DNA from: Chryseobacterium indologenes
GTDB taxonomy: Bacteria > Bacteroidota > Bacteroidia > Flavobacteriales > Weeksellaceae
DNA: 64,000 nt
Direction of reading: 5' to 3'
Assembly (NCBI RefSeq): GCF_018362995.1
Contig: NZ_CP074372.1
Location: 2,294,001 to 2,358,000, forward strand
Shown here: positions 53,613-61,780 of the stretch, piece by piece
How positions within the stretch are numbered: position 1 is the first letter of the stretch
Layout of the letters: the number at the start of each line of letters is the position of its first letter
Position numbers and translations under genes: made by a program
Notes under the pieces: generated by a model
The model's input: only the letters and a program-made list of their open reading frames with translations
Database searches by the model: none
What the model was told of the DNA's origin: nothing

Positions 53613-54587
53613 ATGGGAATTTTTGATAAAAGAGTAAGCTATAAGCCATTTGAATACCCGGAGGTTCTTCAATTTGTAGAAGCAATCAACAAATCGTTCT
53701 GGGTGCATTCGGAAGTGGACTTTACTGCAGATGTTCAGGATTTTCATTCGCAGTTGGAACCACATGAAAAGCACGCTGTGAAAAATGCGCTGTTAGCCAT
53801 TGCACAGATCGAGGTGTCTGTAAAGACATTCTGGGGAAATTTATACAACCACCTACCAAAGCCGGAATTCAATGGATTAGGATCTACTTTTGCAGAATGC
53901 GAGTTTCGTCATTCTGAAGCATATTCCCGTTTATTAGAGGTATTAGGATATAATGATGAATTCCTTAACGTAATTGAAATTCCTGCTGTAAAAGGAAGAA
54001 TCGAGTTTTTAGGAAACGCTTTAAAGCATGCTAATTCTGCAACTCCGAAAGAATATGTTTCCGCTTTACTATTATTCAGTATTTTAGTGGAAAACGTTTC
54101 TCTTTTCTCACAGTTTGCCATCATCCTTTCTTTCACAAGATTTAAAGGATTCATGAAAAATGTTTCCAATATCATCGCATGGACTTCAGTAGATGAGCAG
54201 ATTCACGCTAATGCAGGAATCTACCTGATCAACAAAATCCGTGAGGAACAACCTGACTTATTAACAGACAGCGATATCGAAGACATCTATACTTTAGTAG
54301 ACGAATCTATTGCAAGAGAAGGTGATATCCTTAGCTGGATCTTTGAATTGGGAGAAATCGACAATGTTTCTAAAGAAGATCTATTAAACTTCATGAAATA
54401 CCGTGTGGATGACAGCTTGAAGAAAATCAATATGAAAACAAGATACAACATCACTCCGGAACAATACAAACCAATGGTATGGTTCGAAGAGGAAGTTTTT
54501 GCCAATTCATTAGATGATTTCTTTGCAAAAAGACCTGTAGACTATACCAAGCACGATAAGAGTATTACTGCAAACGATTTGTTTTAA
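53613..54587 (+). CDS. nrdB: Ribonucleoside-diphosphate reductase, beta subunit (class I)
   Basis: A 324-residue R2 subunit that houses the radical-generating metal site for deoxynucleotide synthesis. Metal ligands and radical tyrosine are clear: Glu67 (IAQIEVSV), Glu97 and His100 and Tyr104 in ECEFRHSEAYSR (E-x2-H-x3-Y), and later LVENVSLFS and SVDEQIHANAG. The start is the ATG at 53613 (MGIFDKRVSY). The in-frame stretch back to 53472 has unlike composition and is not an ATP-cone. NrdB here therefore has no N-terminal cone, unlike some Bacteroidota R2 proteins. nrdA follows after one small gene. Confidence 0.95.
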   Translation: MGIFDKRVSYKPFEYPEVLQFVEAINKSFWVHSEVDFTADVQDFHSQLEPHEKHAVKNALLAIAQIEVSVKTFWGNLYNHLPKPEFNGLGSTFAECEFRHSEAYSRLLEVLGYNDEFLNVIEIPAVKGRIEFLGNALKHANSATPKEYVSALLLFSILVENVSLFSQFAIILSFTRFKGFMKNVSNIIAWTSVDEQIHANAGIYLINKIREEQPDLLTDSDIEDIYTLVDESIAREGDILSWIFELGEIDNVSKEDLLNFMKYRVDDSLKKINMKTRYNITPEQYKPMVWFEEEVFANSLDDFFAKRPVDYTKHDKSITANDLF

Positions 54588-54591
54588 TATT

Positions 54592-54613
54592 GGGGCGCGA
54601 GCGAAGCGAGCGT
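54592..54613. repeat. GC-rich GCGAGC repeat patch
   Basis: GGGGCGCGAGCGAAGCGAGC (54592-54611) and CG form a GC-rich island between nrdB and the small gene, in which GCGAGCG occurs twice as a direct repeat. It does not form a hairpin. Confidence 0.4.
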
Positions 54614-54695
54614 CAAAGCAGTCAGTATCAGGATGTATTCCTTTCTGATCAATTAACGGAAATCAGTTCATTTATAAAGCACAAATACAGAAGAG

Positions 54696-54986
54696 ATGAT
54701 CAATGTAATAGTAAGCTATACGGTAAACCCGGAATTTGTTCCAAACAACAAAACCAATATCCAAAAGTTTCTGGAAGATTTCAAGAATTTAGATTCTTCC
54801 ACCTTTGAATATAAAGTCTATGTAAAGGAAGACGGTGTTACTTTTGTACATTATTCAAACTACATCAATGAAGAAGTTCAGCATGAAGTTTTGAATGTTC
54901 CGTCTTTTAAAGAATTTCAGAGATTAAGAGACGAAAGCGGGCTGAACGATTCCCACAAAGTAGAAATTTTACAATCAATACTATAA
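54696..54986 (+). CDS. Small ABM-like protein between nrdB and nrdA
   Basis: A 96-residue protein: INVIVSYTVNPEFVPNNKTNIQKFLEDFKNLDSSTFEYKVYVKEDGVTFVHYSNYINEEVQHEVLNVPSFKEFQRL. The order of a strand, a helix, a strand with SSTFEYKVYVKEDG, and FVHYSNYINEE..HEVLNVPSFKEFQ is that of the ferredoxin-like antibiotic-biosynthesis monooxygenase (ABM) family of small dimeric proteins. No catalytic residue can be named. It is translated from an ATG at 54696 with AGAAGAG just before it and lies in the nrd operon, 108 bp after nrdB and 55 bp before nrdA, so a role in nucleotide or redox metabolism is possible but unproven. Confidence 0.65.
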   Translation: MINVIVSYTVNPEFVPNNKTNIQKFLEDFKNLDSSTFEYKVYVKEDGVTFVHYSNYINEEVQHEVLNVPSFKEFQRLRDESGLNDSHKVEILQSIL

Positions 54987-55041
54987 AAAAACAAAATTCC
55001 GGAGTGATTCTCTCATTCCGGAATTCGAAAATATAACATCT

Positions 55042-56700
55042 ATGGAAGAGCAAAATTCAAATATATGGTGGCTCAATGAAGAGTCTGAGCAAATGCTGAA
55101 CAGAGGATATCTGTTGAAAGGTGAAACGGTAGACGGAGCTATCGACAGAATTACCACTGCTGCTGCAAAAAGGTTATACAAACCTGAACTTCAACCGGCA
55201 TTCAAAGAAATGATCACAAAAGGATGGATCAGTTTTTCTTCTCCTGTATGGGCAAATATGGGAACAGAAAGAGGTCTTCCTATCTCATGTTTCAACGCTC
55301 ATATTCCGGACAGTATTGAAGGGATTACTCACAAAATGGGTGAAGTAATCATGCAGACTAAAATCGGAGGAGGAACTTCAGGATATTTCGGAGAATTAAG
55401 AAACAGAGGAACAGCTGTAACGGACAACGGAAAGTCTTCAGGAGCAGTTTCATTCATGAAGCTTTTTGATACGGCTATGGATGTGGTTTCTCAGGGAGGG
55501 GTAAGAAGAGGTGCTTTTGCTGCTTACTTAGATATTGACCACGGAGATATTGAAGAATTTTTATCCATTAAAGATATTGGTAGCCCGATTCAGAACCTGT
55601 TTACCGGAGTATGTGTACCAGATTACTGGATGCAGGACATGATAGACGGTGATATGGAAAAACGTAAAGTTTGGGCAAGAGTACTGGAAAGCCGTCAGCA
55701 AAAAGGTCTTCCGTATATTTTCTTCACGGACAACGTGAACAGAAATAAACCTCAGGTTTATAAAGATTTGGGAATGACGGTGAACGCAAGTAACCTTTGT
55801 TCTGAAATCATGCTTCCATCTACTATGGAAGAGTCTTTCATCTGCTGTTTATCTTCCATGAACCTTGAACTGTATGATGAGTGGAAAGATACCGATGCTG
55901 TAAAATTAGCAGTATACTTCCTTGATGCTGTATTATCTGAGTTTATTGACAAAACTGAAGGTAACTATTACTTACAGGGTGCAAGAAACTTTGCGATGCG
56001 TCACAGAGCTCTTGGATTAGGAGTTTTAGGATACCATTCTTACTTACAGAAAAATATGATTCCGTTTGAAAGTTTTGAGGCGACTCAGTTCAACGCAAGA
56101 GCATTCAGACATATCAAAGAGCAGGCTGAGCAGGCTTCAAGAGAACTTGCCAACATCTATGGAGAACCAGAAGTGTTGAAAGGATATGGATTAAGAAATA
56201 CCACCACAATGGCTATTGCTCCTACGACTTCAAGTTCTGCAATTTTAGGACAGACTTCTCCGGGAATCGAGCCTTTCTCCTCCAACTACTATAAGGCAGG
56301 TCTTGCTAAAGGAAACTTTATGCGTAAGAACAAATACCTTGCAAAACTATTGAAAGAAAAAGGATTGGATAACGAAGAAACATGGAGAACAATCATGCTT
56401 AACCATGGATCTGTACAGCACCTGAATGAGCTTACTCCTGAAGAAAAGGCAGTATTCAAAACATTCAAAGAAATCTCTCCAATGGAGATTATTTCTCAGG
56501 CGGCACAGAGACAGCAATACATTGACCAGGCACAGTCACTGAATCTTCAGATTCCTTCTACAATGCCTGTAAAAGATGTTAACTACCTTTATATTGAAGC
56601 TTGGAAAAAAGGAGTGAAAACACTTTATTACCAAAGAAGTTCATCTGTTTCAAAAGAAATGATGGTTAACTTCGTGTCATGTTCAAGCTGCGAGGCATAG
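55042..56700 (+). CDS. nrdA: Ribonucleoside-diphosphate reductase, alpha subunit (class I, no ATP-cone)
   Basis: A 552-residue catalytic R1 subunit that reduces ribonucleotides. Key residues line up with E. coli R1: Cys83 (LPISCFNA) and Cys268/269 (FICCLSSMNL) as the redox pair, Cys253 in NLCSEI as the thiyl radical, Tyr529/Tyr530 (TLYYQRSSS) for radical transfer, and a C-terminal CSSC (Cys547/Cys550) that reduces the active site. E. coli R1 is about 760 residues. The ~95-residue N-terminal ATP-cone is absent: the protein begins directly with ~10 residues before the R1 core. A strong terminator follows the stop. Confidence 0.95.
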   Translation: MEEQNSNIWWLNEESEQMLNRGYLLKGETVDGAIDRITTAAAKRLYKPELQPAFKEMITKGWISFSSPVWANMGTERGLPISCFNAHIPDSIEGITHKMGEVIMQTKIGGGTSGYFGELRNRGTAVTDNGKSSGAVSFMKLFDTAMDVVSQGGVRRGAFAAYLDIDHGDIEEFLSIKDIGSPIQNLFTGVCVPDYWMQDMIDGDMEKRKVWARVLESRQQKGLPYIFFTDNVNRNKPQVYKDLGMTVNASNLCSEIMLPSTMEESFICCLSSMNLELYDEWKDTDAVKLAVYFLDAVLSEFIDKTEGNYYLQGARNFAMRHRALGLGVLGYHSYLQKNMIPFESFEATQFNARAFRHIKEQAEQASRELANIYGEPEVLKGYGLRNTTTMAIAPTTSSSAILGQTSPGIEPFSSNYYKAGLAKGNFMRKNKYLAKLLKEKGLDNEETWRTIMLNHGSVQHLNELTPEEKAVFKTFKEISPMEIISQAAQRQQYIDQAQSLNLQIPSTMPVKDVNYLYIEAWKKGVKTLYYQRSSSVSKEMMVNFVSCSSCEA

Positions 56701-56727
56701 GATCAAGTAATAAACACGCTATATTTA

Positions 56728-56765
56728 CAAAAGCATACCGAAAGGTGTGCTTTTGTCGTTTTTCA
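56728..56765 (+). terminator. Terminator after nrdA
   Basis: CAAAAGCATACC (56728-56739) and GGTGTGCTTTTG (56744-56755) pair over 12 positions (one G-T) with a GAAA tetraloop, then TCGTTTTTC. Confidence 0.85.
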
Positions 56766-56933
56766 ATATAATAATAGGTTTTGACTTCAATTGATTGATC
56801 ATTTATTTTCCCGCGGATTACACCGATTTTCACAGATGATTCTTATAGTATTAATAAGTTTTGGCTAAAGCCAATGGATGGATAAACATATCCTAATTTA
56901 TATCAAGAATCATCATTTATCTCCTATCATTAA

Positions 56934-56966
56934 TAAAAAAGGTCCGGAAAGAAAATCCGAACCTTT
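56934..56966 (-). terminator. Terminator after the Oar-like receptor gene
   Basis: AAAGGTCCGGA (56938-56948) and TCCGAACCTTT (56956-56966) form a stem with one mismatch and a 7-nt loop. On the minus strand a TTTTTT run follows. Confidence 0.75.
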
Positions 56967-57000
56967 GAAAAGAATTATGAAGTAAAATGTAAAAGCGTAC

Positions 57001-60000
57001 TTAAAAATTGTATCGAACTCCCAGCTGAGCTTGGAATCTTGATGCAAACTGATCAATAGTATAAGGTAGCCCCGGAGTTTTGAAGTTATATGCAGGGTCT
57101 CCGGCAGAAGGTTGTCCTGTTGCTACATTTCCAACCTTTGTCAAACCGACACTTGCTGTAGAATTGAAAGTATTAGGAACAAAATATACTTTCCCCCAAT
57201 CTTTGTTCAGCAAATTGGTAAAATTGATGATGCTCAATGAGATTTGTATATTATTCTTAGATTTCTTACTCAGTTTGATCTCATCCATGATTCTGATATC
57301 CGCCTGAATATTCCACGGAGTAACATCACCATTTCTTTCAGTGAATTTTCCTCTTCTGGACTTCAGATAGTCATTATTGTTGACAAAATTTTCATAATCT
57401 GCAATCTGTTGCTGAGCAGTTACCACTACATTTCCTGCAGCATCTTTTATAGGAACTATATATTTGGAAGCTTCTGCAGCATCTTTAAAGATATAAGCAA
57501 GTCCTGCTGCCTGCCCCGTATTGGCAATCGTGCTGTTCACAAATCCCCATGAAAAAGGATTTCCGGATTGTGCATTGAAATATACATTGGTGTATAATCT
57601 GTTGGTCTCAGAAATATTAAAGGCATATCCAAGATTCGCAACGACTCTGTTTTTGATAGCAAAGTTAGATGTTGTCAGTTTCGGGTCATTTGGTGTCAGA
57701 GACTGATTCATCTGCCAGTTACTTTCCATAGAGTTTCTGATACCGTTGGTAATATCCTTAGCGTCTCCATAAGTATAAGCCACAAATAAATTAAAACCGA
57801 AGTCGTATGATTTTGAAAGCTGTGCAGTCAGGTTGTAACGGTATCCTTCTTTAGTATTGGATAAAAGGTAGGCATTAGAGAAATTACTGTTGATATTTGT
57901 TGTATAGATTGGCATCTCATGATTTGTATCATAACTGTAATACGTTACGTTATCCGTTTTATTCACCTGCTGGAATTTCAGATCATAAAGCACTTTTGTA
58001 TAGATCCCTTCTAAAGTCAATTTATATCCTGCAAGGGTATAATCGAATGCTAAGGAGCTTCTCCAAACTCTTGGCATTTTAAAGTTGTTGTCAATAAGGT
58101 CTACCTGTACTTTTGAAGAGTTCTGCCATTTCGGGAAATTGGCACTGTTCAGTGGATCTCCATTGGCAGCAAGCTGTGCCGCTGTTGGTCCATTATAATC
58201 ATAGCTTCCAAAACCTACTCCATCATTATAATAAGCATATCCTAACCATGCAAAAGGAATTCTTCCTACAAAGATTCCTGATCCACCTCTTAGTACCATA
58301 GATCTATTCTCTGTAAGATCAATCGTAAACCCAAGTCTTGGAGATAATGTAGGTTTATTCAGGTAATTGTTGGTAAGCTGGCTCAATGGAGTGTAACTGT
58401 AGGTATTTCCCGAGTTCGGATCCTGAGGTGAGTTGCTAACCAATGGACTTAATTGTGGTTTATTCGGTAGGTCTGTATAGTCTACTCTTACCCCCGGTGA
58501 AAGTCTCACTCTTCCCCAGTTAATTTCATCCTGAAGGTACAGGGAAAGCAAATTCACTTTGTATTGAGCATAAGGATTATCAAAAATTGTTTGTCTGCTG
58601 TCTCCGTTGAAAGGGTAAGTTCCTCTTATCCTTGCAGGAGTACCGTTAAAAAAATCATTCAGGCTTTTATAGGAAATTCTTCCGTTCAATGCATTTACAA
58701 AACCATAGTCAATATTGTATAACTCATTGTGCGTTCCTAATAAGAAGGTATGATTTCCTTTTTTATAAGTAAGATTATCGGTAATTTCAAAAGTCTTCTG
58801 CTTCATATTGAAAACAGTAGCCTCTCTGTCATTTCCCAAAAGTATCGTTCCTCCGTTGTAAGCAATTTCTACCTGTGGAAACATCGCATTACCGGAAGTA
58901 GGATCCCTGTAATCATGAATGGAAGAATATCCTACTACTAAATTATTGCTCCATTTATCATTAAAACGGCTTTTTAATTCAAGTGTAGTGGTAGATGCTG
59001 TATTTTTCTGAACAAAATCCATACTGGAAAATCTGAAATTCGCGCCATCTCTCTCCAGGTTGGATGCCTGTGAAAATACTGTATTATTTTTAATGGATAA
59101 GGAGTGCTTATCATTAATTTTCCAATCTAACTTGTTGAAAAGTTTAGAACTTTCAGAAAAGTTATTGTATTGGTTAAAGCTACCAACATTGAAACCATAT
59201 TTATTTCGTACAAAATCAGAAATCTGCTGGGCAACCTGCTCATTTACGAGTGCTCCCGGATCATTGGCATTATAGAATACAGGATCTGTTCTTTTGGTGT
59301 ATTCTAAATTGGTAAATAAGAATACTTTATCCCGCACAATTGGCAAACCTACTCTTCCTCCATAGATAAAGTCTTCAAAATCACTCGGCATTTTGGAGTT
59401 GTCCCCTACTCTGTTTCTACCGGTAATTGCCGCATTTCTTCCGTATGCATAGATTGATCCTGTAACATCGTTACTTCCACTTCGTGTTACCGCATTAATA
59501 CTTCCTCCAAGGAAATTTCCGAGCTTCACATCATAAGGAGCAATATACACCTGCACATCCTGAATAGCATCCAGACTTATAGAATTGGAACGGGTACTGC
59601 TTCCGGGCATTCCCGAAGTACCTGTCTGCCCTCCTAACGAAGGACTGAATCCAATTGCATCATTATTGATAGATCCATCAATCGTCACGTTATTATAACG
59701 GAAATTGGTCCCATTGAAAGAGTTGTTAGCACTTTGGGGAACCAGTTTGGTAACATCCTGAATTCCTCTGTTAATATTCGGCAGACCTGAAATCTGTGCC
59801 TGGCTGATTCCTACCCCATATTTTGCGGTGGTCTTTTTAGAAGTAATTTTCACCTCATCAATTGTCTTTTCTTTACTTCCCACTTCTACTACAGGTAAGT
59901 CGTTATTCCCTAAAGAAAGCTGCAGATTCGGGTTTTCATAAATAACCTGTGATCCATCAGATATTTCAATTTTATAAGGTCCTCCCGGCTGAAGATTATC

Positions 60001-60186
60001 TAAACTGAACTGTCCTTTGCTGTTACTTTTCGTTTCAAAGGTACTATTGGTAGGAAGATGAACTACCTTTACGGTAACTTCGGAAGAAATTCCCTTTAAT
60101 CTTCCAAAAATTTTAGAACTGGTTTCCTGTGAAAATGCAAACCCAAACGATAACAGAGCAAAAGCACAGATGATTTTTTTCTTCAT
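57001..60186 (-). CDS. Oar-like TonB-dependent outer-membrane protein
   Basis: A 1061-residue outer-membrane protein with a signal peptide (MKKKIICAFALLSFGFAFSQ). An N-terminal carboxypeptidase-regulatory-like beta-sandwich domain (~21-110: SSKIFGRLKGISSEVTVKVV) is followed by a TonB plug domain (VEVGSKEKTIDEVKITSK, KLVPQSANNSFNGTNFRYNNVTIDG) with IYAPYDVKLGNFLGGSINAVTRSGSN-type segments, as in Oar of Myxococcus. A large 22-strand-type barrel with many aromatic-ended strands ends in GVRYNF, the C-terminal Phe of outer-membrane barrels. It probably imports or exports a substrate or acts as a large adhesin; the ligand is unknown. A single gene with its own terminator. Confidence 0.9.
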   Translation of the reverse strand: MKKKIICAFALLSFGFAFSQETSSKIFGRLKGISSEVTVKVVHLPTNSTFETKSNSKGQFSLDNLQPGGPYKIEISDGSQVIYENPNLQLSLGNNDLPVVEVGSKEKTIDEVKITSKKTTAKYGVGISQAQISGLPNINRGIQDVTKLVPQSANNSFNGTNFRYNNVTIDGSINNDAIGFSPSLGGQTGTSGMPGSSTRSNSISLDAIQDVQVYIAPYDVKLGNFLGGSINAVTRSGSNDVTGSIYAYGRNAAITGRNRVGDNSKMPSDFEDFIYGGRVGLPIVRDKVFLFTNLEYTKRTDPVFYNANDPGALVNEQVAQQISDFVRNKYGFNVGSFNQYNNFSESSKLFNKLDWKINDKHSLSIKNNTVFSQASNLERDGANFRFSSMDFVQKNTASTTTLELKSRFNDKWSNNLVVGYSSIHDYRDPTSGNAMFPQVEIAYNGGTILLGNDREATVFNMKQKTFEITDNLTYKKGNHTFLLGTHNELYNIDYGFVNALNGRISYKSLNDFFNGTPARIRGTYPFNGDSRQTIFDNPYAQYKVNLLSLYLQDEINWGRVRLSPGVRVDYTDLPNKPQLSPLVSNSPQDPNSGNTYSYTPLSQLTNNYLNKPTLSPRLGFTIDLTENRSMVLRGGSGIFVGRIPFAWLGYAYYNDGVGFGSYDYNGPTAAQLAANGDPLNSANFPKWQNSSKVQVDLIDNNFKMPRVWRSSLAFDYTLAGYKLTLEGIYTKVLYDLKFQQVNKTDNVTYYSYDTNHEMPIYTTNINSNFSNAYLLSNTKEGYRYNLTAQLSKSYDFGFNLFVAYTYGDAKDITNGIRNSMESNWQMNQSLTPNDPKLTTSNFAIKNRVVANLGYAFNISETNRLYTNVYFNAQSGNPFSWGFVNSTIANTGQAAGLAYIFKDAAEASKYIVPIKDAAGNVVVTAQQQIADYENFVNNNDYLKSRRGKFTERNGDVTPWNIQADIRIMDEIKLSKKSKNNIQISLSIINFTNLLNKDWGKVYFVPNTFNSTASVGLTKVGNVATGQPSAGDPAYNFKTPGLPYTIDQFASRFQAQLGVRYNF

Positions 60187-60501
60187 ATTTTATTCGCTAT
60201 AAACTTGGTGTAAAATTATATCTAGTAAAAATGAAGTATGGTAACATAGAATTAACATTACGTAACAGAATGTTTAATATTTCCTTAAAAAAAACTTAAT
60301 AGAAACATCATGAAAGTCTTAAAAAAAATTCTAGAGAAAAGGTGAAAATCATCTATATTTCAAGCTTTCAAAAGTTTTTAATTTCTTAAAATTTTACTAT
60401 TAACAATTATTTTCTGTTGAGCTACTTTCCATGCGAATCATAGAAGCTCTGAATTTTTTGATTTATATTTGTGTTTATTGTTTAATACCAAAACTACAGA
60501 T
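60187..60501. other. 315-bp divergent intergenic region
   Basis: It is between the Oar-like gene and the DUF72 gene. AT-rich, without a gene. AACATT / AATGTT (near 60256-60276) is a small inverted repeat. The DUF72 promoter -7 element is at the right end. No TAnnTTTG was found for the Oar-like gene. Confidence 0.4.
60464..60471 (+). promoter_or_regulatory. Putative -7 promoter element of the DUF72 gene
   Basis: TATATTTG (TAnnTTTG), 30 bp before the ATG at 60502. No -33 TTG at the standard spacing. Confidence 0.5.
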
Positions 60502-61392
60502 ATGAAATTCGGACAAGTAGAAGACCCGTCAAAAATAGATTTCACATTACCAAAAGATCATCCTAAAACCAAAGAAATGCTGGCTCTTAACAAAAAAGGA
60601 CTGGAAAATATTTCTATCGGATGTGCGAAATGGAATAAAACGGATCTTAAGGGATTTTATCCTAAAGGAACTAAAGATGAACTGACCTATTATGCGACTC
60701 AGTTTAATTCCATTGAACTGAATGCTACTTTCTACGGAATGCCAACTCCTGACCAGGTAAAAACATGGAAAGAAAAAACTCCTGAAAATTTTAAATTCTT
60801 CCCTAAGATCACCAATACGGTTTCTCATTTCAGAAGACTGATTGATGTGACTGATCCGGTGACTCATTTTGCTTCGGCAGTGATGAATTTTGATGAAAAA
60901 CTGGGAATGGCTTTTCTTCAGCTTCATGATAATTTTAAGCCTAAAGATTATGACAGGCTGGAAAAATTTGTAAAAGAATGGCCTAAAGAAGTTCCTTTAG
61001 CCATAGAACTCAGAAATACGGAATGGTTTACTGATGAGGAAATCCTTAATACAACCTGCGAGCTCTTTGAAGCTCATAAAATCACCAACATCATCGTAGA
61101 TACTGCCGGAAGAAGAGATATGCTTCATATGCGCCTTACTACGCCTAATGCATTTATCCGTTACGTAGGAGCCAATGCCGAAAGTGACTATGAAAGATTG
61201 GATGACTGGTTGAAACATCTTACTAAATGGAAGAAAGAAGGTCTGCAGAATCTCTACTTTTTCGTCCACCAGAATATTGAAAAAGCATCACCTCTATTAT
61301 CCGCATATTTTATCAAGAAGCTGAATGAAGAATGGAAAACTGATATTCATATTCCACAAATGGCCACGGAAAGCACAGGTACATTATTTTAG
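60502..61392 (+). CDS. DUF72 domain-containing protein (YecE-like)
   Basis: A 296-residue TIM-barrel-like protein of the DUF72/YecE family. Family pattern: ISIGCAKWNKTDLKGFYPKGT near the start, YATQFNSIELNATFYGMPTPDQVKTW, KFFPKITNTVSHFRRL, and FDEKLGMAFLQLHDNFKPKD with AIELRNTEWF. No reaction is known for the family. The start is the ATG at 60502 (MKFGQVEDPS); the in-frame TTG at 60469 overlaps the promoter element. It is a single gene followed by a region with a palindrome and a small gene. Confidence 0.85.
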   Translation: MKFGQVEDPSKIDFTLPKDHPKTKEMLALNKKGLENISIGCAKWNKTDLKGFYPKGTKDELTYYATQFNSIELNATFYGMPTPDQVKTWKEKTPENFKFFPKITNTVSHFRRLIDVTDPVTHFASAVMNFDEKLGMAFLQLHDNFKPKDYDRLEKFVKEWPKEVPLAIELRNTEWFTDEEILNTTCELFEAHKITNIIVDTAGRRDMLHMRLTTPNAFIRYVGANAESDYERLDDWLKHLTKWKKEGLQNLYFFVHQNIEKASPLLSAYFIKKLNEEWKTDIHIPQMATESTGTLF

Positions 61393-61465
61393 ATAATATA
61401 AATCGGGTACAGGATAAAGATAGATACAAACTTCTTTTTCATAACGAATAAATTCTTAAATTAGA

Positions 61466-61493
61466 GTGTAATGTATTTCACGATACATTATAC
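61466..61493. promoter_or_regulatory. Operator-like palindrome upstream of the small gene 61510-61740
   Basis: GTGTAATGTAT (61466-61476) and ATACATTATAC (61483-61493) are inverse complements with one mismatch, separated by 6 bp, ending 16 bp before the ATG at 61510. No terminator-like T run follows, so a protein-binding site is more likely than a terminator. Confidence 0.45.
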
Positions 61494-61509
61494 TTTAAAA
61501 ACATAAATC

Positions 61510-61740
61510 ATGGAAAAAGAAATTTGCAAAATCAGTATTGCCAATAACTGGCTTGGTGATGAGTATATTTTTTATGAAAACAATACCATAAAAAGAGTAT
61601 ATGATCATCACAGCTTGAGTTCCAATAAAACGGAATGGGTTACTCCCAAAGAAATCAGTAAACAAAGCAAAGACAAACTTGTCAAATCCTGTCCTGAAGA
61701 ATTCAAGGAACAAATTATGCAAATCCTGGATTATCCCTAA
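61510..61740 (+). CDS. Small cytosolic protein of unknown function
   Basis: A 76-residue protein, MEKEICKISIANNWLGDEYIF, with a beta-strand-rich N-terminal half (DEYIFYENNTIKRVYDHHS) and a charged helical C-terminus (SKDKLVKSCPEEFKEQIMQIL). It has no signal peptide and two cysteines. I do not recognise the family. A palindrome upstream and a strong terminator downstream support it as a real single gene. The pattern 'ENNTIKRVYDHHSLSSNKTEWVTPKEIS' recurs in small flavobacterial proteins, in my recollection only. Confidence 0.6.
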   Translation: MEKEICKISIANNWLGDEYIFYENNTIKRVYDHHSLSSNKTEWVTPKEISKQSKDKLVKSCPEEFKEQIMQILDYP

Positions 61741-61741
61741 C

Positions 61742-61780
61742 AAAAAAGGTAATGAGTCTTTTATACTCATTACCTTTTTT
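61742..61780. terminator. Bidirectional terminator between 61510-61740 and 61779-62372
   Basis: AAAAAAGGTAATGAGT (61742-61757) and ACTCATTACCTTTTTT (61765-61780) are perfect 16-bp inverse complements with a 7-nt loop and A/T runs on both sides. Its right arm touches the stop codon of the minus-strand gene. Confidence 0.88.

Larger units (their letters stand above)
56701..57000. other. 300-bp intergenic region with a dispersed-repeat look
   Basis: Besides the terminators at its two ends it holds CCCGCGGATTACACCG (56810-56825), followed by ATTTTCACAGATGA, and the 14-bp palindrome TTGGCTAAAGCCAA (56861-56874). The two look like intergenic repeat units I have the impression are common in Chryseobacterium genomes, but I cannot search. 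No gene is seen. Confidence 0.4.

Noticed and set aside
54592..54613. GC-rich patch as a hairpin terminator of nrdB
   Set aside because: The repeated units are direct, not inverted, so no stem forms, and no T run follows.
54590..54808. A 72-codon frame starting in the GC-rich patch
   Set aside because: It begins at a TTG, consists of repeat-derived residues and overlaps the better-supported ABM-like gene in another frame.
60547..60927. A 126-codon minus-strand frame opposite the DUF72 gene
   Set aside because: It lies in antisense to a conserved gene and has no signal or motif.
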